From Acidobacteriota bacterium (lineage in GTDB: Bacteria; Acidobacteriota; Terriglobia; Terriglobales; Acidobacteriaceae), in contig JAJZCP010000022.1 in the NCBI GenBank assembly GCA_021846065.1, forward strand, positions 372 to 13,012: 12,641 nt of DNA, written 5' to 3'. This document shows positions 1 to 7,735 of this stretch, one piece after another (the stretch's first letter is position 1; each line of letters starts with the position of its first letter). The position numbers were made by a program, and so were the translations under genes. The notes below the pieces were generated by a model, which was given only the letters and a program-made list of their open reading frames with translations, searched no databases and was not told the DNA's origin.

Positions 1-1711
1 AATTGGAAAACGGGGCGCGTCCGTGCCAGACATCCCAGGAGTGTGCGTCGCCATACTGATCATTATTGGTTGCCGTGCTGAAGTTGTTGCTGGGGGAACT
101 GGGCCAGTACGCGCTGCCCGGCGCGTAGCGTGCGACCACCTCCGGAAGAATGCCGCTGAACAACCGCATGTACCCGCCCCACTCAGCGTCGCGCCGCTTG
201 GGCGGCATCGGGGCGGTGACTGCCGTAAAGTTCCCCCAGGTATGCCAGCCGCTTTGGATTTCGTTATTACCGCACCACAGCACGATGCTGGGATGGTTGC
301 GCAGCCGCTTCACCTGGTCAACGGCCTCCTGCTGCACGTTGCGCAAAAACTTGGGATTATGCGGATACAGCGCATCGCTGAACATGAACTCCTGCCAGAG
401 CAGGATGCCGCGCTCATCAGCCATCTGATAAAAGCGGTTGGTTTCGTAGTAGCCTCCGCCCCAGACCCGCAGCATGTTCATGTGCGCATCGCGCGCAGCG
501 TCCAGAATGTGGGCCATCTGCGCATGCGTCACGCGATCGGGAAAGCTGTCGAACGGGATCAGGTTGGCGCCCTTGGCGAAGATCGGAATGCCGTTGATGG
601 AGAAGTAGAAGCTTCGGCCCCAACGATCGTCCTTCCGCACCAGCTCCACACGGCGCAGGCCCGTCTCGGCGTCCGCGGAGTCGGCGCTGCGGCCGCCAGT
701 CAGCAGCTTTACGTGGAAAACGTAAAGCGGCTGCCCGCCATAGCCAAGCGGGTACCAGCGTGCGGGATGCGCAATATTCAGCGGGAAGAGGATGTGGTTT
801 TCCCCTTTGTGCAGCGTCACGGTGCGCCGCAGCGTCGTCATCAGCGGGTGTCCATGGGCGGGCTGTATGCCGTACTCGAGCACGGCGGTCGCCGGGTGTG
901 CAGCGTCCGCAAGCACAGTCGCGTCCACGGAAAGGTTGGCTGCTGCGGCACTCACATCCAGCTGGCCCACGTATAGGTTGTCGATGCGCGCCGTGTCCCA
1001 GAACTCAATCTCTGCCGGACGCCAGACGCCCATGGTGACGAAGCGCGGACCCCAGTCCCATCCATAGTTGTAGGGCGCTTTGCGCACGTAGTTGGAGGTG
1101 AAGACGCCGAACTGTTTCGACCAGGGCGTAATCGCCATCGCGGGCAACGGATACTTCAGGCGCTGGATCTGCGGCAGCACCTTCAGGATTGGCGAGGTGA
1201 AGGCAATCCGAATCGTATTGTCGCCGGCGTGCAGTTGCGCCTTTACGTCCACGCGCCAGGTGCGGAACATATTGTCCGCCGATAACACATGGGTGCCGTT
1301 GACATAGACTTCCGCGAAGGTGTCGAGACCGTGAAAGACGATCTCGGCATGGCCGCGCCGCATCTCGGCCGGCGTTATTGTAAAGTCCTTCCGATACTCC
1401 CAGTTGCCTAACCCAATCCACTGCAGCTTCGCTTCGTTATCCCGATAGAAGGGATGGGGAATCATCCCGTTTGCCATCAGGTCCGTCTGCACCGCGCCGG
1501 GCACGGTTGCGGGGTGCCAGTCCGTGGTTCCGGAGTGGGTGCCCACATCATCGGCTGCAATAGGATCGGTAGCCGTCTCGCGGAACTGCCAGGTGCCGTT
1601 CAGGGAGTAGTGTTCCACTGCGGATTGCGCAGCAGCAGGAAGCGCTGTACCGAAAGCACAGAAAAGCAAACCGGCAGTTAAGAAAGTGCAGGCGGCGCGC
1701 ACAACATTCAT
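1..1711 (-). CDS. Secreted glycoside hydrolase family 2 protein, beta-mannosidase type (C-terminus beyond left edge)
   Basis: The minus strand is open from an ATG at 1711 to the window edge (570 full codons). Residues 1-28 form a signal peptide with a hydrophobic core (TAGLLFCAFGTALPAAA) and an A-x-A cleavage site before Q29, so the enzyme is exported. It resembles family 2 beta-mannosidases, which remove terminal beta-linked mannose from manno-oligosaccharides. A sugar-binding jelly-roll domain comes first and contains NYGWDWGPRFVTMGVWRP, then an Ig-like domain, then a TIM barrel from about residue 365. Within the barrel are RVWGGGYYETNRFY and WCGNNE, whose E484 is the expected acid/base. 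The last visible residues, GDAHSWDVWHGRAPFSN, also match this subfamily. The catalytic nucleophile and C-terminus (family usually 830-880 residues) lie outside. The start is supported by GGGAG 7 bases upstream. A GH2 beta-galactosidase is the less likely alternative. No carbohydrate-use neighbours are visible on the right. Confidence 0.88.
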   Translation of the reverse strand, partial: MNVVRAACTFLTAGLLFCAFGTALPAAAQSAVEHYSLNGTWQFRETATDPIAADDVGTHSGTTDWHPATVPGAVQTDLMANGMIPHPFYRDNEAKLQWIGLGNWEYRKDFTITPAEMRRGHAEIVFHGLDTFAEVYVNGTHVLSADNMFRTWRVDVKAQLHAGDNTIRIAFTSPILKVLPQIQRLKYPLPAMAITPWSKQFGVFTSNYVRKAPYNYGWDWGPRFVTMGVWRPAEIEFWDTARIDNLYVGQLDVSAAAANLSVDATVLADAAHPATAVLEYGIQPAHGHPLMTTLRRTVTLHKGENHILFPLNIAHPARWYPLGYGGQPLYVFHVKLLTGGRSADSADAETGLRRVELVRKDDRWGRSFYFSINGIPIFAKGANLIPFDSFPDRVTHAQMAHILDAARDAHMNMLRVWGGGYYETNRFYQMADERGILLWQEFMFSDALYPHNPKFLRNVQQEAVDQVKRLRNHPSIVLWCGNNEIQSGWHTWGNFTAVTAPMPPKRRDAEWGGYMRLFSGILPEVVARYAPGSAYWPSSPSNNFSTATNNDQYGDAHSWDVWHGRAPFSN

Positions 1712-1718
1712 GAGAACG

Positions 1719-1723
1719 CTCCC
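1719..1723 (-). promoter_or_regulatory. Ribosome binding site of the GH2 gene
   Basis: GGGAG on the minus strand, 7 bases before the ATG at 1711. It fixes the start that gives a complete signal peptide. A TACACT hexamer (minus, 1754 to 1749) about 37 bases before the ATG could be the -10 box, but no convincing -35 box accompanies it. Confidence 0.65.
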
Positions 1724-1782
1724 AGGGGGACTGGCAAAAATCTGCGACAGTGTACTACGCCACTCTCTTGGAAGTTGTGTCG

Positions 1783-1802
1783 CCGGCCGTCCGCACGGCC
1801 GG
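1783..1802 (-). terminator. GC-rich hairpin downstream of cca, possible terminator
   Basis: A perfect 8-bp inverted repeat (CCGGCCGT / ACGGCCGG) with a 4-base loop sits 28 bases past the stop of the CCA-adding enzyme gene and upstream of the GH2 start. No T-run follows on the minus strand, so it is at best an atypical terminator. It also lies in the GH2 promoter region and could be an operator instead. Confidence 0.35.
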
Positions 1803-1829
1803 TTGTGTCGGACCTGACCGCACCGTCAA

Positions 1830-3218
1830 CTAGCGTTTGGCAGCAAGCGGGAAGTCTTGTGCGACGAGTGCCAGCGCGGCCTCACGATCCTGGATGCGTC
1901 CTTCAAGCTGTGCGTCTTCCACCGTAGTCAGAATGGCGCGAAACTGCGGCCCTGGCCGGTAGCCGAGCGCAATCAGATCGTCGCCCGTAACCAGCGGCGT
2001 GGGGCGAATCTCTGTCGGTTCGGTGTGCTCGTAGGCATGTTTCGCAAAGTCATAGAGCGTCAGGCCGCCGTGACTTGAAAGGCAGTCCATGTGATGCAGT
2101 GCGAGATGCTCATCGAATTGCGGCAAGCGCAGAAAGCGCTTGAGGGTGGAGGGCCGCATCTTCATCACATCGCCAAAGCGCATGTGATTCGCTACCAGCG
2201 CGGCGATCTGCTCAGTCTGGCTGTTGGAAAGGCGCAGCCGGCGGCAGATTTCTTCTGCCATGCGGACGCCGATGTCGACATGACCGTCAAAGCGAATGCG
2301 ATCCGGAGCGCGGCGAAAGGTCGGCGGTTTACCCACATCGTGCAGCAGCGCGCCCCATGCCAGCTCCGTGCTGCAGCCTGGCGGCAATTTTTCAAGCAGC
2401 AGCAGCGTATGCCGCCAGACATCGCCTTCCGGGTGAAACTCCGGCGGCTGCTCGACGCCCAGCATGCGCTTGATCTCCGGCAGCAGCTCCGCCAGCATAC
2501 CGGCCTCGTCCAGCAACTCAAAGGCGCGTCGCGCATGGCCTTCGGTCAGCATGCGGGTCAGCTCATCGCGTACGCGTTCCCGGCTTACCTGGTGGATTTC
2601 CGGCGCCAGTGCCTGCATGGCCCGCATCGTGGCCGAATCAATCGTGAAGCCGAAGCGAGCAGCAAAGCGCACGCCGCGCAGCATGCGCAGCTTGTCCTCC
2701 TGAAAGCGCAACCGCGGGTCCCCAATCGCGCGGAGGATGCCGGCATCAAGATCTGCCATGCCCGCGACAAAATCAACGACAGCGGTGCGCAGGGGCGCTC
2801 CGCGTTCAAGGTGCGTCGGGTCAAGCAGCAATCCGTTGATGGTGAAGTCCCTGCGCTGCACGTCTTCCTGTGCCGAGGTGGTGTAGGTGACCGCGTCCGG
2901 GCGGCGGCCATCCGTGTAGCTGCTGTCGTTGCGAAACGTGGCCACCTCGGTCTGTGTCTCGGCGCCGTCCTCCACTTCCAGCACAAGCACCACGCCAAAG
3001 TGAGCGCCGACCGAAACTGTGTGGGGAAACAGAGCGCGCACCGCGTCCGGCGTGGCGTCGGTCGCTACATCGTAGTCAGAAGGATTGCGGCCCAGCAGCA
3101 GATCCCGCACACATCCACCGGCAAAGTATGCGGTGTAGCCGGCCGCTTGTAATCGCAGCGCGATTGCTGTGGCCGCATTGCGGAGCGCCGCCGGCGCGAT
3201 GCTGGAACCGTTCGCCAT
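1830..3218 (-). CDS. cca: CCA tRNA nucleotidyltransferase / poly(A) polymerase family protein with HD domain
   Basis: A class II nucleotidyltransferase that adds or repairs the 3' CCA end of tRNAs, or a close relative that adds only part of it or polyadenylates RNA. From an ATG at 3218 it has 462 residues. The head domain carries GGCVRDLLLG (34-43) and the metal-binding pair D48/D50 in SDYDVAT. RRDFTINGLLLD (122-133) follows, then RFQEDKLRMLRGVRFAARFGF (171-191) and ERVRDELTRML. An HD domain follows (H293-D294 in LLHDVGKPPTF). The C-terminal TGDDLIALGYRPGP (411-424) is usual for the family. In-frame starts at 3236 (GTG) and 3257 (ATG) are possible; I prefer 3218 because it leaves a family-like N-terminus, although GAGG directly abuts this ATG. 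The gene is head-to-head with tsaD. Sequence alone does not separate CCA-adding from A-adding or poly(A) activity. Confidence 0.88.
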   Translation of the reverse strand: MANGSSIAPAALRNAATAIALRLQAAGYTAYFAGGCVRDLLLGRNPSDYDVATDATPDAVRALFPHTVSVGAHFGVVLVLEVEDGAETQTEVATFRNDSSYTDGRRPDAVTYTTSAQEDVQRRDFTINGLLLDPTHLERGAPLRTAVVDFVAGMADLDAGILRAIGDPRLRFQEDKLRMLRGVRFAARFGFTIDSATMRAMQALAPEIHQVSRERVRDELTRMLTEGHARRAFELLDEAGMLAELLPEIKRMLGVEQPPEFHPEGDVWRHTLLLLEKLPPGCSTELAWGALLHDVGKPPTFRRAPDRIRFDGHVDIGVRMAEEICRRLRLSNSQTEQIAALVANHMRFGDVMKMRPSTLKRFLRLPQFDEHLALHHMDCLSSHGGLTLYDFAKHAYEHTEPTEIRPTPLVTGDDLIALGYRPGPQFRAILTTVEDAQLEGRIQDREAALALVAQDFPLAAKR

Positions 3219-3251
3219 CCTCAGACTCTGGGCCACGGGCTGTGGCTCTCG

Positions 3252-3257
3252 TACCAT
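3252..3257 (+). promoter_or_regulatory. Possible -10 box of tsaD
   Basis: TACCAT lies 6 bases before the tsaD ATG. If used, transcription would begin at or next to the start codon, giving a leaderless message. This fits the absence of a usable Shine-Dalgarno sequence and the tight spacing to cca. No -35 box is recognisable. Confidence 0.25.
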
Positions 3258-3263
3258 GGTGAC

Positions 3264-4418
3264 ATGCCGGCCGCAATATCTTCGACGGATGGTCTGATCT
3301 TGGGGATTGAAAGCTCCTGCGATGAGACGGCGGCTGCGGTCGTCGGCCGGGATGGAACGGTGCATTCGAACGTCATCGCGTCACAGATCGCGCTGCACGG
3401 GCAGTATGGCGGTGTCGTACCGGAGCTGGCCTCGCGGGAGCATCTGCGCAATATTGGGCCTGTTGTGCATACGGCGATGCGCGAAGCCGGATGCGGCTTT
3501 GGCGAGCTGGCTGCCATCGCGGTCACCGAGGGTCCGGGTCTGGCCGGCGCGCTGCTCGTCGGGCTGATGTATGCCAAGGGCCTGGCGCTGTCGCTGGGCA
3601 AACCGCTGATTGCGGTGAACCATCTGGAAGGGCACATCCATGCTGTACTGCTGGATGCTGCGCGGCTAACGAGTCCACTGCCGCAGCCAATTCTGGCGCT
3701 GGTCGTCTCCGGCGGGCATACCCATCTATATATAGCGAATGTCGAACAGGGAAGCTGGCGTTACCGCAACATTGGCCGGACGGTCGATGACGCAGCGGGC
3801 GAGGCGTTCGATAAAGTGGCCAAGCTGCTCGGACTCGGCTACCCCGGTGGTCCATGGATCGAGGCACTTGCGGCGCACGGCAATGCGGCGGCCGTTCCCT
3901 TCGGACCGATCCAGGTAAAGCCGAAAGCGCACCGCAAAGCCGCTCCGGAGACGCCGCAGTTTCTCTTTTCATTCAGCGGATTGAAGACGGCTGTGCTGCG
4001 GTATGTGCAGACGCATCCGCTGCGGGGCGGCATTGATGCGCGCCGAGCCGCTCTGGCGTCCGCGCCGGGCCTTACGCCGGCGGAGGTACTGCCCCTCTGT
4101 GACGCGGAGACGCTGAATCTGATGGCATCCTTCCAGCGGGCAGTGGTGGAGGATTTAGTTCGCAAGACCTTCGCTGCGGCTGAGATGTTCCAGGCGCGGG
4201 CCGTGCTCGTCTCCGGCGGCGTGGCCGCTAACAATGCGCTGCGCCGCCGCTTTGTGCAGGCGACTGCGGAACGCGGTCTGCCGGTGGCATTTCCAGGCCG
4301 CGGGCTTGCCACGGACAACGCCGCCATGATCGCTGCCGCCGCATGGCCACGGTTGTTGGCTGGCGAACTGGCGCCGCTGGAGTTGACCGCCGAACCGTCG
4401 CTGCGCCTGGGCGGCTAG
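3264..4418 (+). CDS. tsaD: tRNA N6-adenosine threonylcarbamoyltransferase TsaD
   Basis: Cytoplasmic enzyme (Gcp/YgjD/Kae1 family) that transfers the threonylcarbamoyl group from threonylcarbamoyl-AMP to A37 of ANN-decoding tRNAs, working with TsaB and TsaE (not in this window). In the 384 residues I see LGIESSCDETAAAVV (13-27), the metal ligands H120 and H124 in HLEGH, and VSGGHTHLY (148-156). TVDDAAGEAFDKVAKLLG (173-190), FSFSGLKTAV (235-244), SGGVAANNALRRRF (317-330) and D351 in GLATDNAAM follow. It is about 40 residues longer than the usual 335-345, mainly from the segment around 212-232 and the stretch at 250-280 (HPLRGGIDARRAALASAPGL), so the ATPase core is intact. The ATG at 3264 has no good ribosome binding site. 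A 73-base gap separates it from cysS, which has its own -10-like box. Confidence 0.95.
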   Translation: MPAAISSTDGLILGIESSCDETAAAVVGRDGTVHSNVIASQIALHGQYGGVVPELASREHLRNIGPVVHTAMREAGCGFGELAAIAVTEGPGLAGALLVGLMYAKGLALSLGKPLIAVNHLEGHIHAVLLDAARLTSPLPQPILALVVSGGHTHLYIANVEQGSWRYRNIGRTVDDAAGEAFDKVAKLLGLGYPGGPWIEALAAHGNAAAVPFGPIQVKPKAHRKAAPETPQFLFSFSGLKTAVLRYVQTHPLRGGIDARRAALASAPGLTPAEVLPLCDAETLNLMASFQRAVVEDLVRKTFAAAEMFQARAVLVSGGVAANNALRRRFVQATAERGLPVAFPGRGLATDNAAMIAAAAWPRLLAGELAPLELTAEPSLRLGG

Positions 4419-4475
4419 TAAGCTTCGCCGGCAACGTGCCCTGTTTGCGGGGCGCGTATTAGCGGGCTCACCCCG

Positions 4476-4481
4476 TACAAT
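4476..4481 (+). promoter_or_regulatory. -10 box of cysS
   Basis: TACAAT (5 of 6 matches to TATAAT) lies 10 bases before the cysS ATG, so the expected transcript has only about 2-4 leader bases. The -35 position is GC-rich and unlike the consensus. The same hexamer appears upstream of the tRNA-Val gene at 10480. Confidence 0.4.
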
Positions 4482-4491
4482 CTAGTTCTGC

Positions 4492-5970
4492 ATGGCACTC
4501 CAGCTCTTCAACACGCTCAGCGGCACAGTCGAGCCGCTGGTTCCAGCGGGGGATCGCCCGCTGGCTATCTACGGCTGCGGCCCCACGGTGTATGACTACG
4601 GCCACATCGGCAACTTCCGCACCTTTGTCCATCTCGACATTCTGCGCCGGTTTCTGCGGCAGCAGAAAGTGCCGCTGCGTCACGTCATGAACATTACCGA
4701 TGTGGATGACAAGATCATCCGCAATGCGACGGCGCAAGGTGTGCCCATTACGGAGTACACAAAGAAGTTTGAAGCCGCGTTTCTTGAAGATATGGAGTGG
4801 CTGCACATCGAGCGGCCGGAGATTCTCTGCCGCGCCACGGAACATATTCCGCAGATGACCGCGCTGATTGAAAAACTGTCAGCCAACGGCCACGCCTATC
4901 GCGGCGAAAACGGCTCCTGGTATTTTCGTCTGGCCAGCTTTCCCGAGTACGGCAAGCTCTCGAAGAAGGATCTGGCGGGCATGGAAGATGGCGCGCGCGT
5001 GGATGTGGATGAGTATGACAAGGACAGTGCGCGCGACTTCGCGCTATGGAAGGCGACGCGGCCCGGCGAAGTAAGCTGGCAGACGCCCCTGGGCGACGGG
5101 CGTCCTGGCTGGCACATCGAGTGCTCCGCCATGGCGATGGAGTATCTGGGCGAGACGCTGGACCTGCATGCCGGGGGCGAGGATCTGATGTTTCCCCATC
5201 ATGAAAACGAGATTGCGCAGTCAGAGTCCGCGACCGGAAAGACGTTTGCGCGCCACTGGATGCATGTGCGGTTTCTGCTGGTTGAAGGCAAAAAGATGTC
5301 GAAGTCGCTCGGCAACTTTTACACATTGCGTGACCTGCTGCTGCGCGGGCACCGTGCGTCGGCCATCCGCTTTCTGCTGACCGCCGTTCCCTATCGCAAT
5401 CAGCTCAACTTCACCTTTGACGGACTGGCGGAGTCCACGCACGCCGTCGGTCGCTTGCGCACCTTTCACACGCGCCTGCGGACGGAGAAGTTTGCGGCGG
5501 GTCTGAATCAGGAATTACTCACACTGACCCAGGCTGCCGGCGAAAAATTTACTGCCGCACTGGAAGACGACCTGAACACGGCCGAAGCCCGCGCTGCCAT
5601 CTTCGATCTGGTGCGGGCGGCGAATGCAGCTGCCGACTCCGGCTCGCTTTGCGCGGGAAATGTAGAGCCGATCCTCGACGTGCTGCAGCGGTTCGATGAA
5701 ATTTTTGCCGTGCTTGAGAATACAGACGAGGCGGTGACCCGTGCTGCGCTGGAATGGGCAGAACGCGAAGGCCGGACGGCGGATGCCACGCCGGAACTGG
5801 TCGCCAGCTACGCTTTGACGGACGAGCGCATCTCCGAGCTGATCGCAGAACGCAAACAGGCACGCGCGAATCGCGACTTTTCCCGCGCCGATGCGGTGCG
5901 GGAACAACTCTCCGGTAGCGGAATCCTGCTGGAAGATACGCCTTCTGGCGTGCGCTGGCGCCGGAAGTAG
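4492..5970 (+). CDS. cysS: Cysteinyl-tRNA synthetase
   Basis: Class I aminoacyl-tRNA synthetase that charges tRNA-Cys with cysteine using ATP. The 492 residues (family usually 460-500) contain the N-terminal signature IYGCGPTVYDYGHIGNFRT, with the HIGH-type motif H38-I-G-N41, and the KMSKS loop KKMSKSLGNF (267-276). All four zinc ligands that select cysteine are present: C29, C211 (HIECSAMAMEYLG), H236 and E240 (MFPHHENE). The DALR-type anticodon-binding helices and a normal C-terminus (EDTPSGVRWRRK) follow. The start at 4492 has no strong Shine-Dalgarno sequence but does have a -10-like box 10 bases upstream. It lies 73 bases after tsaD on the same strand; a cysteine desulfurase, which consumes the same amino acid, lies 2.4 kb downstream. 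Nothing looks damaged. Confidence 0.97.
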   Translation: MALQLFNTLSGTVEPLVPAGDRPLAIYGCGPTVYDYGHIGNFRTFVHLDILRRFLRQQKVPLRHVMNITDVDDKIIRNATAQGVPITEYTKKFEAAFLEDMEWLHIERPEILCRATEHIPQMTALIEKLSANGHAYRGENGSWYFRLASFPEYGKLSKKDLAGMEDGARVDVDEYDKDSARDFALWKATRPGEVSWQTPLGDGRPGWHIECSAMAMEYLGETLDLHAGGEDLMFPHHENEIAQSESATGKTFARHWMHVRFLLVEGKKMSKSLGNFYTLRDLLLRGHRASAIRFLLTAVPYRNQLNFTFDGLAESTHAVGRLRTFHTRLRTEKFAAGLNQELLTLTQAAGEKFTAALEDDLNTAEARAAIFDLVRAANAAADSGSLCAGNVEPILDVLQRFDEIFAVLENTDEAVTRAALEWAEREGRTADATPELVASYALTDERISELIAERKQARANRDFSRADAVREQLSGSGILLEDTPSGVRWRRK

Positions 5971-6014
5971 ACGCTGGCTGCACGGTTCGCAGGGGCGCAG
6001 CTTGCACCGGCAGG

Positions 6015-6020
6015 TATACT
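6015..6020 (+). promoter_or_regulatory. -10-like box in the aminotransferase leader
   Basis: TATACT matches 5 of 6 bases of the sigma-70 -10 consensus. No -35 hexamer lies at 16-18 bases. If it is the aminotransferase promoter, the 5' leader is close to 290 bases long. Confidence 0.35.
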
Positions 6021-6037
6021 GATCGCAGCAGGTAAAG

Positions 6038-6169
6038 ATGCAAAGGGTTGGCTTCATTCCGGCTGTGCTGGCCAGCGTTCCCCGTGAGCGCGCCGGACGC
6101 CTGCGCCCGCGTAAGCACCTGCGCGTACTGCCCACCCGCACTCGACCTAGCCTGTTCGGCAGCGACTAA
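6038..6169 (+). CDS. Possible 43-residue arginine-rich leader peptide (weak)
   Basis: An ATG at 6038 lies 18 bases past the TATACT box, with AGG 5 bases before it. It opens a 43-codon frame ending in TAA at 6167-6169. The product starts MQRVGFIPAVLASV and then becomes very basic (RERAGRLRPRKHLRV). The stop codon falls in the loop of the 6156-6178 hairpin. I recognise no family. The placement would suit a leader peptide for the downstream aminotransferase, but a frame this short in GC-rich DNA can easily arise by chance. Confidence 0.18.
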   Translation: MQRVGFIPAVLASVPRERAGRLRPRKHLRVLPTRTRPSLFGSD

Positions 6170-6303
6170 GCCTGCCGACGGAGCGCCATCCTTTCCAGCT
6201 CCGATTCTGACTTCCGGAAAATTTCCATTCGCGCTTTGCGCGTCCTGGCCCGTTCGGCTCTGGCCGTCTTCGCCCTTTGGTGCGAGGCAGCCCTTTACCA
6301 CCC

Positions 6304-6308
6304 GGAGG
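6304..6308 (+). promoter_or_regulatory. Ribosome binding site of the aminotransferase
   Basis: GGAGG with 8 bases to the ATG at 6317. This strong site decides the start against the in-frame TTG at 6236. Confidence 0.8.
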
Positions 6309-6316
6309 AATTTGCC

Positions 6317-7711
6317 ATGAAAGCTTCATCGTTCACGACCAGTGAAACCTACCGCCAGTTTGGCCCAAAACTGAACACGCCACTGCCCGGCCCCAAGGCG
6401 CGCGCCATTGTGGATGCGGACGCAAAATGGATGTCGCCCAGCTACACCCGCTCCTACCCGCTGGTCGCGAAGCGCGGCCGCGGCTCCCGCGTGGAAGACG
6501 CGGATGGCAACGAGTTTCTGGATTTTGCTGCGGGCATCGCCGTCTGTTCCACCGGGCACTGTCATCCGGAGGTAGTACAGGCCATCCAGGCGCAGGCCGC
6601 CGAGCTGATCCACATGTCCGGCACCGACTTTTATTACGAAAGCATGGTGCGGCTGGCCGAGCGTCTGTCGGCCATTGCGCCGATGCCGGGCCCGCACAAG
6701 TTTTACTACGGCAACTCCGGCGCGGAAGCCGTGGAATGCGCCTTCAAACTGGCGCGCTACCACACCGGCCGTCAGAATGTGATCGCGTTTCTCGGCAGCT
6801 TCCATGGCCGCACCATGGGCGCGCTCTCGCTCACCGCGTCCAAGCCGCAGCAACGCCGCCGGTTTGCGCCCTTCGTTCCCGGCGTCACCCATGTGCGCTA
6901 CCCCTATGCGTATCGCGGCTGCAGCGGCGGCCCGCAGGAGGAAGAGGCTTTTGCACTCGGCTGCGCCCGCTACATTGAAGACAAGCTTTTCAAAACCACG
7001 CTGCCGCCGGAAGAGGTGGCCGCGATCTTTGTCGAGCCCATCCAGGGCGAAGGCGGCTACGTCGTCGCGCCCACCGTCTTCATGCAGGAGCTGCGCCGCA
7101 TCTGCGACCGCCACGGCATTCTGCTGGTGGCCGATGAGGTACAGAGTGGCGTGGGCCGCTCCGGTAAGTGGTGGGCCATTGAGCACACCGGCGTGGAACC
7201 GGACATCGTCTGCATTGCGAAGGGTATCGCCAGCGGCATGCCGCTCAGCGTCTGTATGAGCCGTGCCAGCGTCATGGACTGGAAGCCCGGCTCGCATGCC
7301 TCTACGTTTGGCGGCAATCCCGTCGCCATTGCGGCTGCCATGGCTACCCTGGATGTTCTGGAGCGCGAAGGGCTGGCGAATGCTGCCTCCACCGGCGCCG
7401 CTATGATGGCGCGGCTGAAGCAGTGGCCGGCAAAGCACCCCATTGTCGGGGATGTCCGCGGCCGGGGACTGATGCTTGGCATTGAAATCGTCAAGGACCA
7501 GAAGACCCGGGCGGCGGCGCAGGAGTGGCGTAACCGAATCGAAGAGATGGCGTTTGAGCGCGGTCTCCTGATCCTTGGCTGTGGCGAAACTTCACTGCGG
7601 CTGGCGCCCCCGCTTATCGTCAAACCGCAGGAGGCGGAGGTCTGCCTCGACATTCTGGAAGACTGCATCGCCACGATCGAGCAGGAAAACGCCGGAATGC
7701 TGCAAAAATAG
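6317..7711 (+). CDS. Class III PLP-dependent aminotransferase, acetylornithine/4-aminobutyrate aminotransferase family
   Basis: A 464-residue fold-type I PLP enzyme that moves an amino group from a donor (typically an omega-amine such as 4-aminobutyrate, ornithine or acetylornithine) to a 2-oxo acid. Visible signatures are DGNEFLDFAAGIAVCSTGHCHP (63-84), the phosphate-binding GNSGAEAVE (132-140), GSFHGRTMGAL (160-170) and EPIQGEGGY (240-248). D273 in VADEVQSGVGRSG contacts the pyridine nitrogen, K302 in CIAKGIASGMP is the Schiff-base lysine, and STFGGNP (329-335) follows. The N-terminal PGPKARAIVDADAKWMSPSYTRSYPLV resembles the long archaeal-type branch, which includes 4-aminobutyrate aminotransferases and amino-acid racemases, more than ArgD. 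No arginine or GABA genes adjoin, so the substrate stays open. It appears to be a single-gene unit ending at the 7736-7780 hairpin. Confidence 0.9.
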   Translation: MKASSFTTSETYRQFGPKLNTPLPGPKARAIVDADAKWMSPSYTRSYPLVAKRGRGSRVEDADGNEFLDFAAGIAVCSTGHCHPEVVQAIQAQAAELIHMSGTDFYYESMVRLAERLSAIAPMPGPHKFYYGNSGAEAVECAFKLARYHTGRQNVIAFLGSFHGRTMGALSLTASKPQQRRRFAPFVPGVTHVRYPYAYRGCSGGPQEEEAFALGCARYIEDKLFKTTLPPEEVAAIFVEPIQGEGGYVVAPTVFMQELRRICDRHGILLVADEVQSGVGRSGKWWAIEHTGVEPDIVCIAKGIASGMPLSVCMSRASVMDWKPGSHASTFGGNPVAIAAAMATLDVLEREGLANAASTGAAMMARLKQWPAKHPIVGDVRGRGLMLGIEIVKDQKTRAAAQEWRNRIEEMAFERGLLILGCGETSLRLAPPLIVKPQEAEVCLDILEDCIATIEQENAGMLQK

Positions 7712-7735
7712 TGCATTTTACTCCAGGCATCCAAT

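Larger units (their letters stand above)
5971..6316 (+). other. 346-base region without a clear gene between cysS and the aminotransferase
   Basis: Contents: a TATACT hexamer at 6015-6020, a weak 43-codon frame (6038-6169), a 7-bp hairpin (TCGGCAG 6156-6162 / CTGCCGA 6172-6178), and the aminotransferase ribosome binding site at 6304-6308. It probably serves as a long 5' leader and promoter region. I do not recognise a riboswitch class or an RNA gene. The in-frame TTG at 6236 would add 27 residues to the aminotransferase but has no ribosome binding site. Confidence 0.5.

Noticed and set aside
23..976. 317-codon plus-strand frame opposite the GH2 gene
   Set aside because: It has no recognisable domains and lies antisense to a gene with clear family motifs; GC-rich codon bias opens such frames.
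2091..3152. 353-codon plus-strand frame opposite cca
   Set aside because: Antisense shadow of a well-supported nucleotidyltransferase, low-complexity composition, no motifs.
5549..6301. 250-codon minus-strand frame over the cysS end and leader region
   Set aside because: Arginine/serine-rich shadow of cysS with no family signal or ribosome binding site.
6236..6316. N-terminal extension of the aminotransferase from TTG 6236 resembling a signal peptide
   Set aside because: No ribosome binding site for the TTG, while a strong GGAGG precedes the ATG at 6317; the enzyme is cytoplasmic.
6326..7438. 370-codon minus-strand frame opposite the aminotransferase
   Set aside because: Shadow frame; the plus-strand gene has all PLP-binding motifs.
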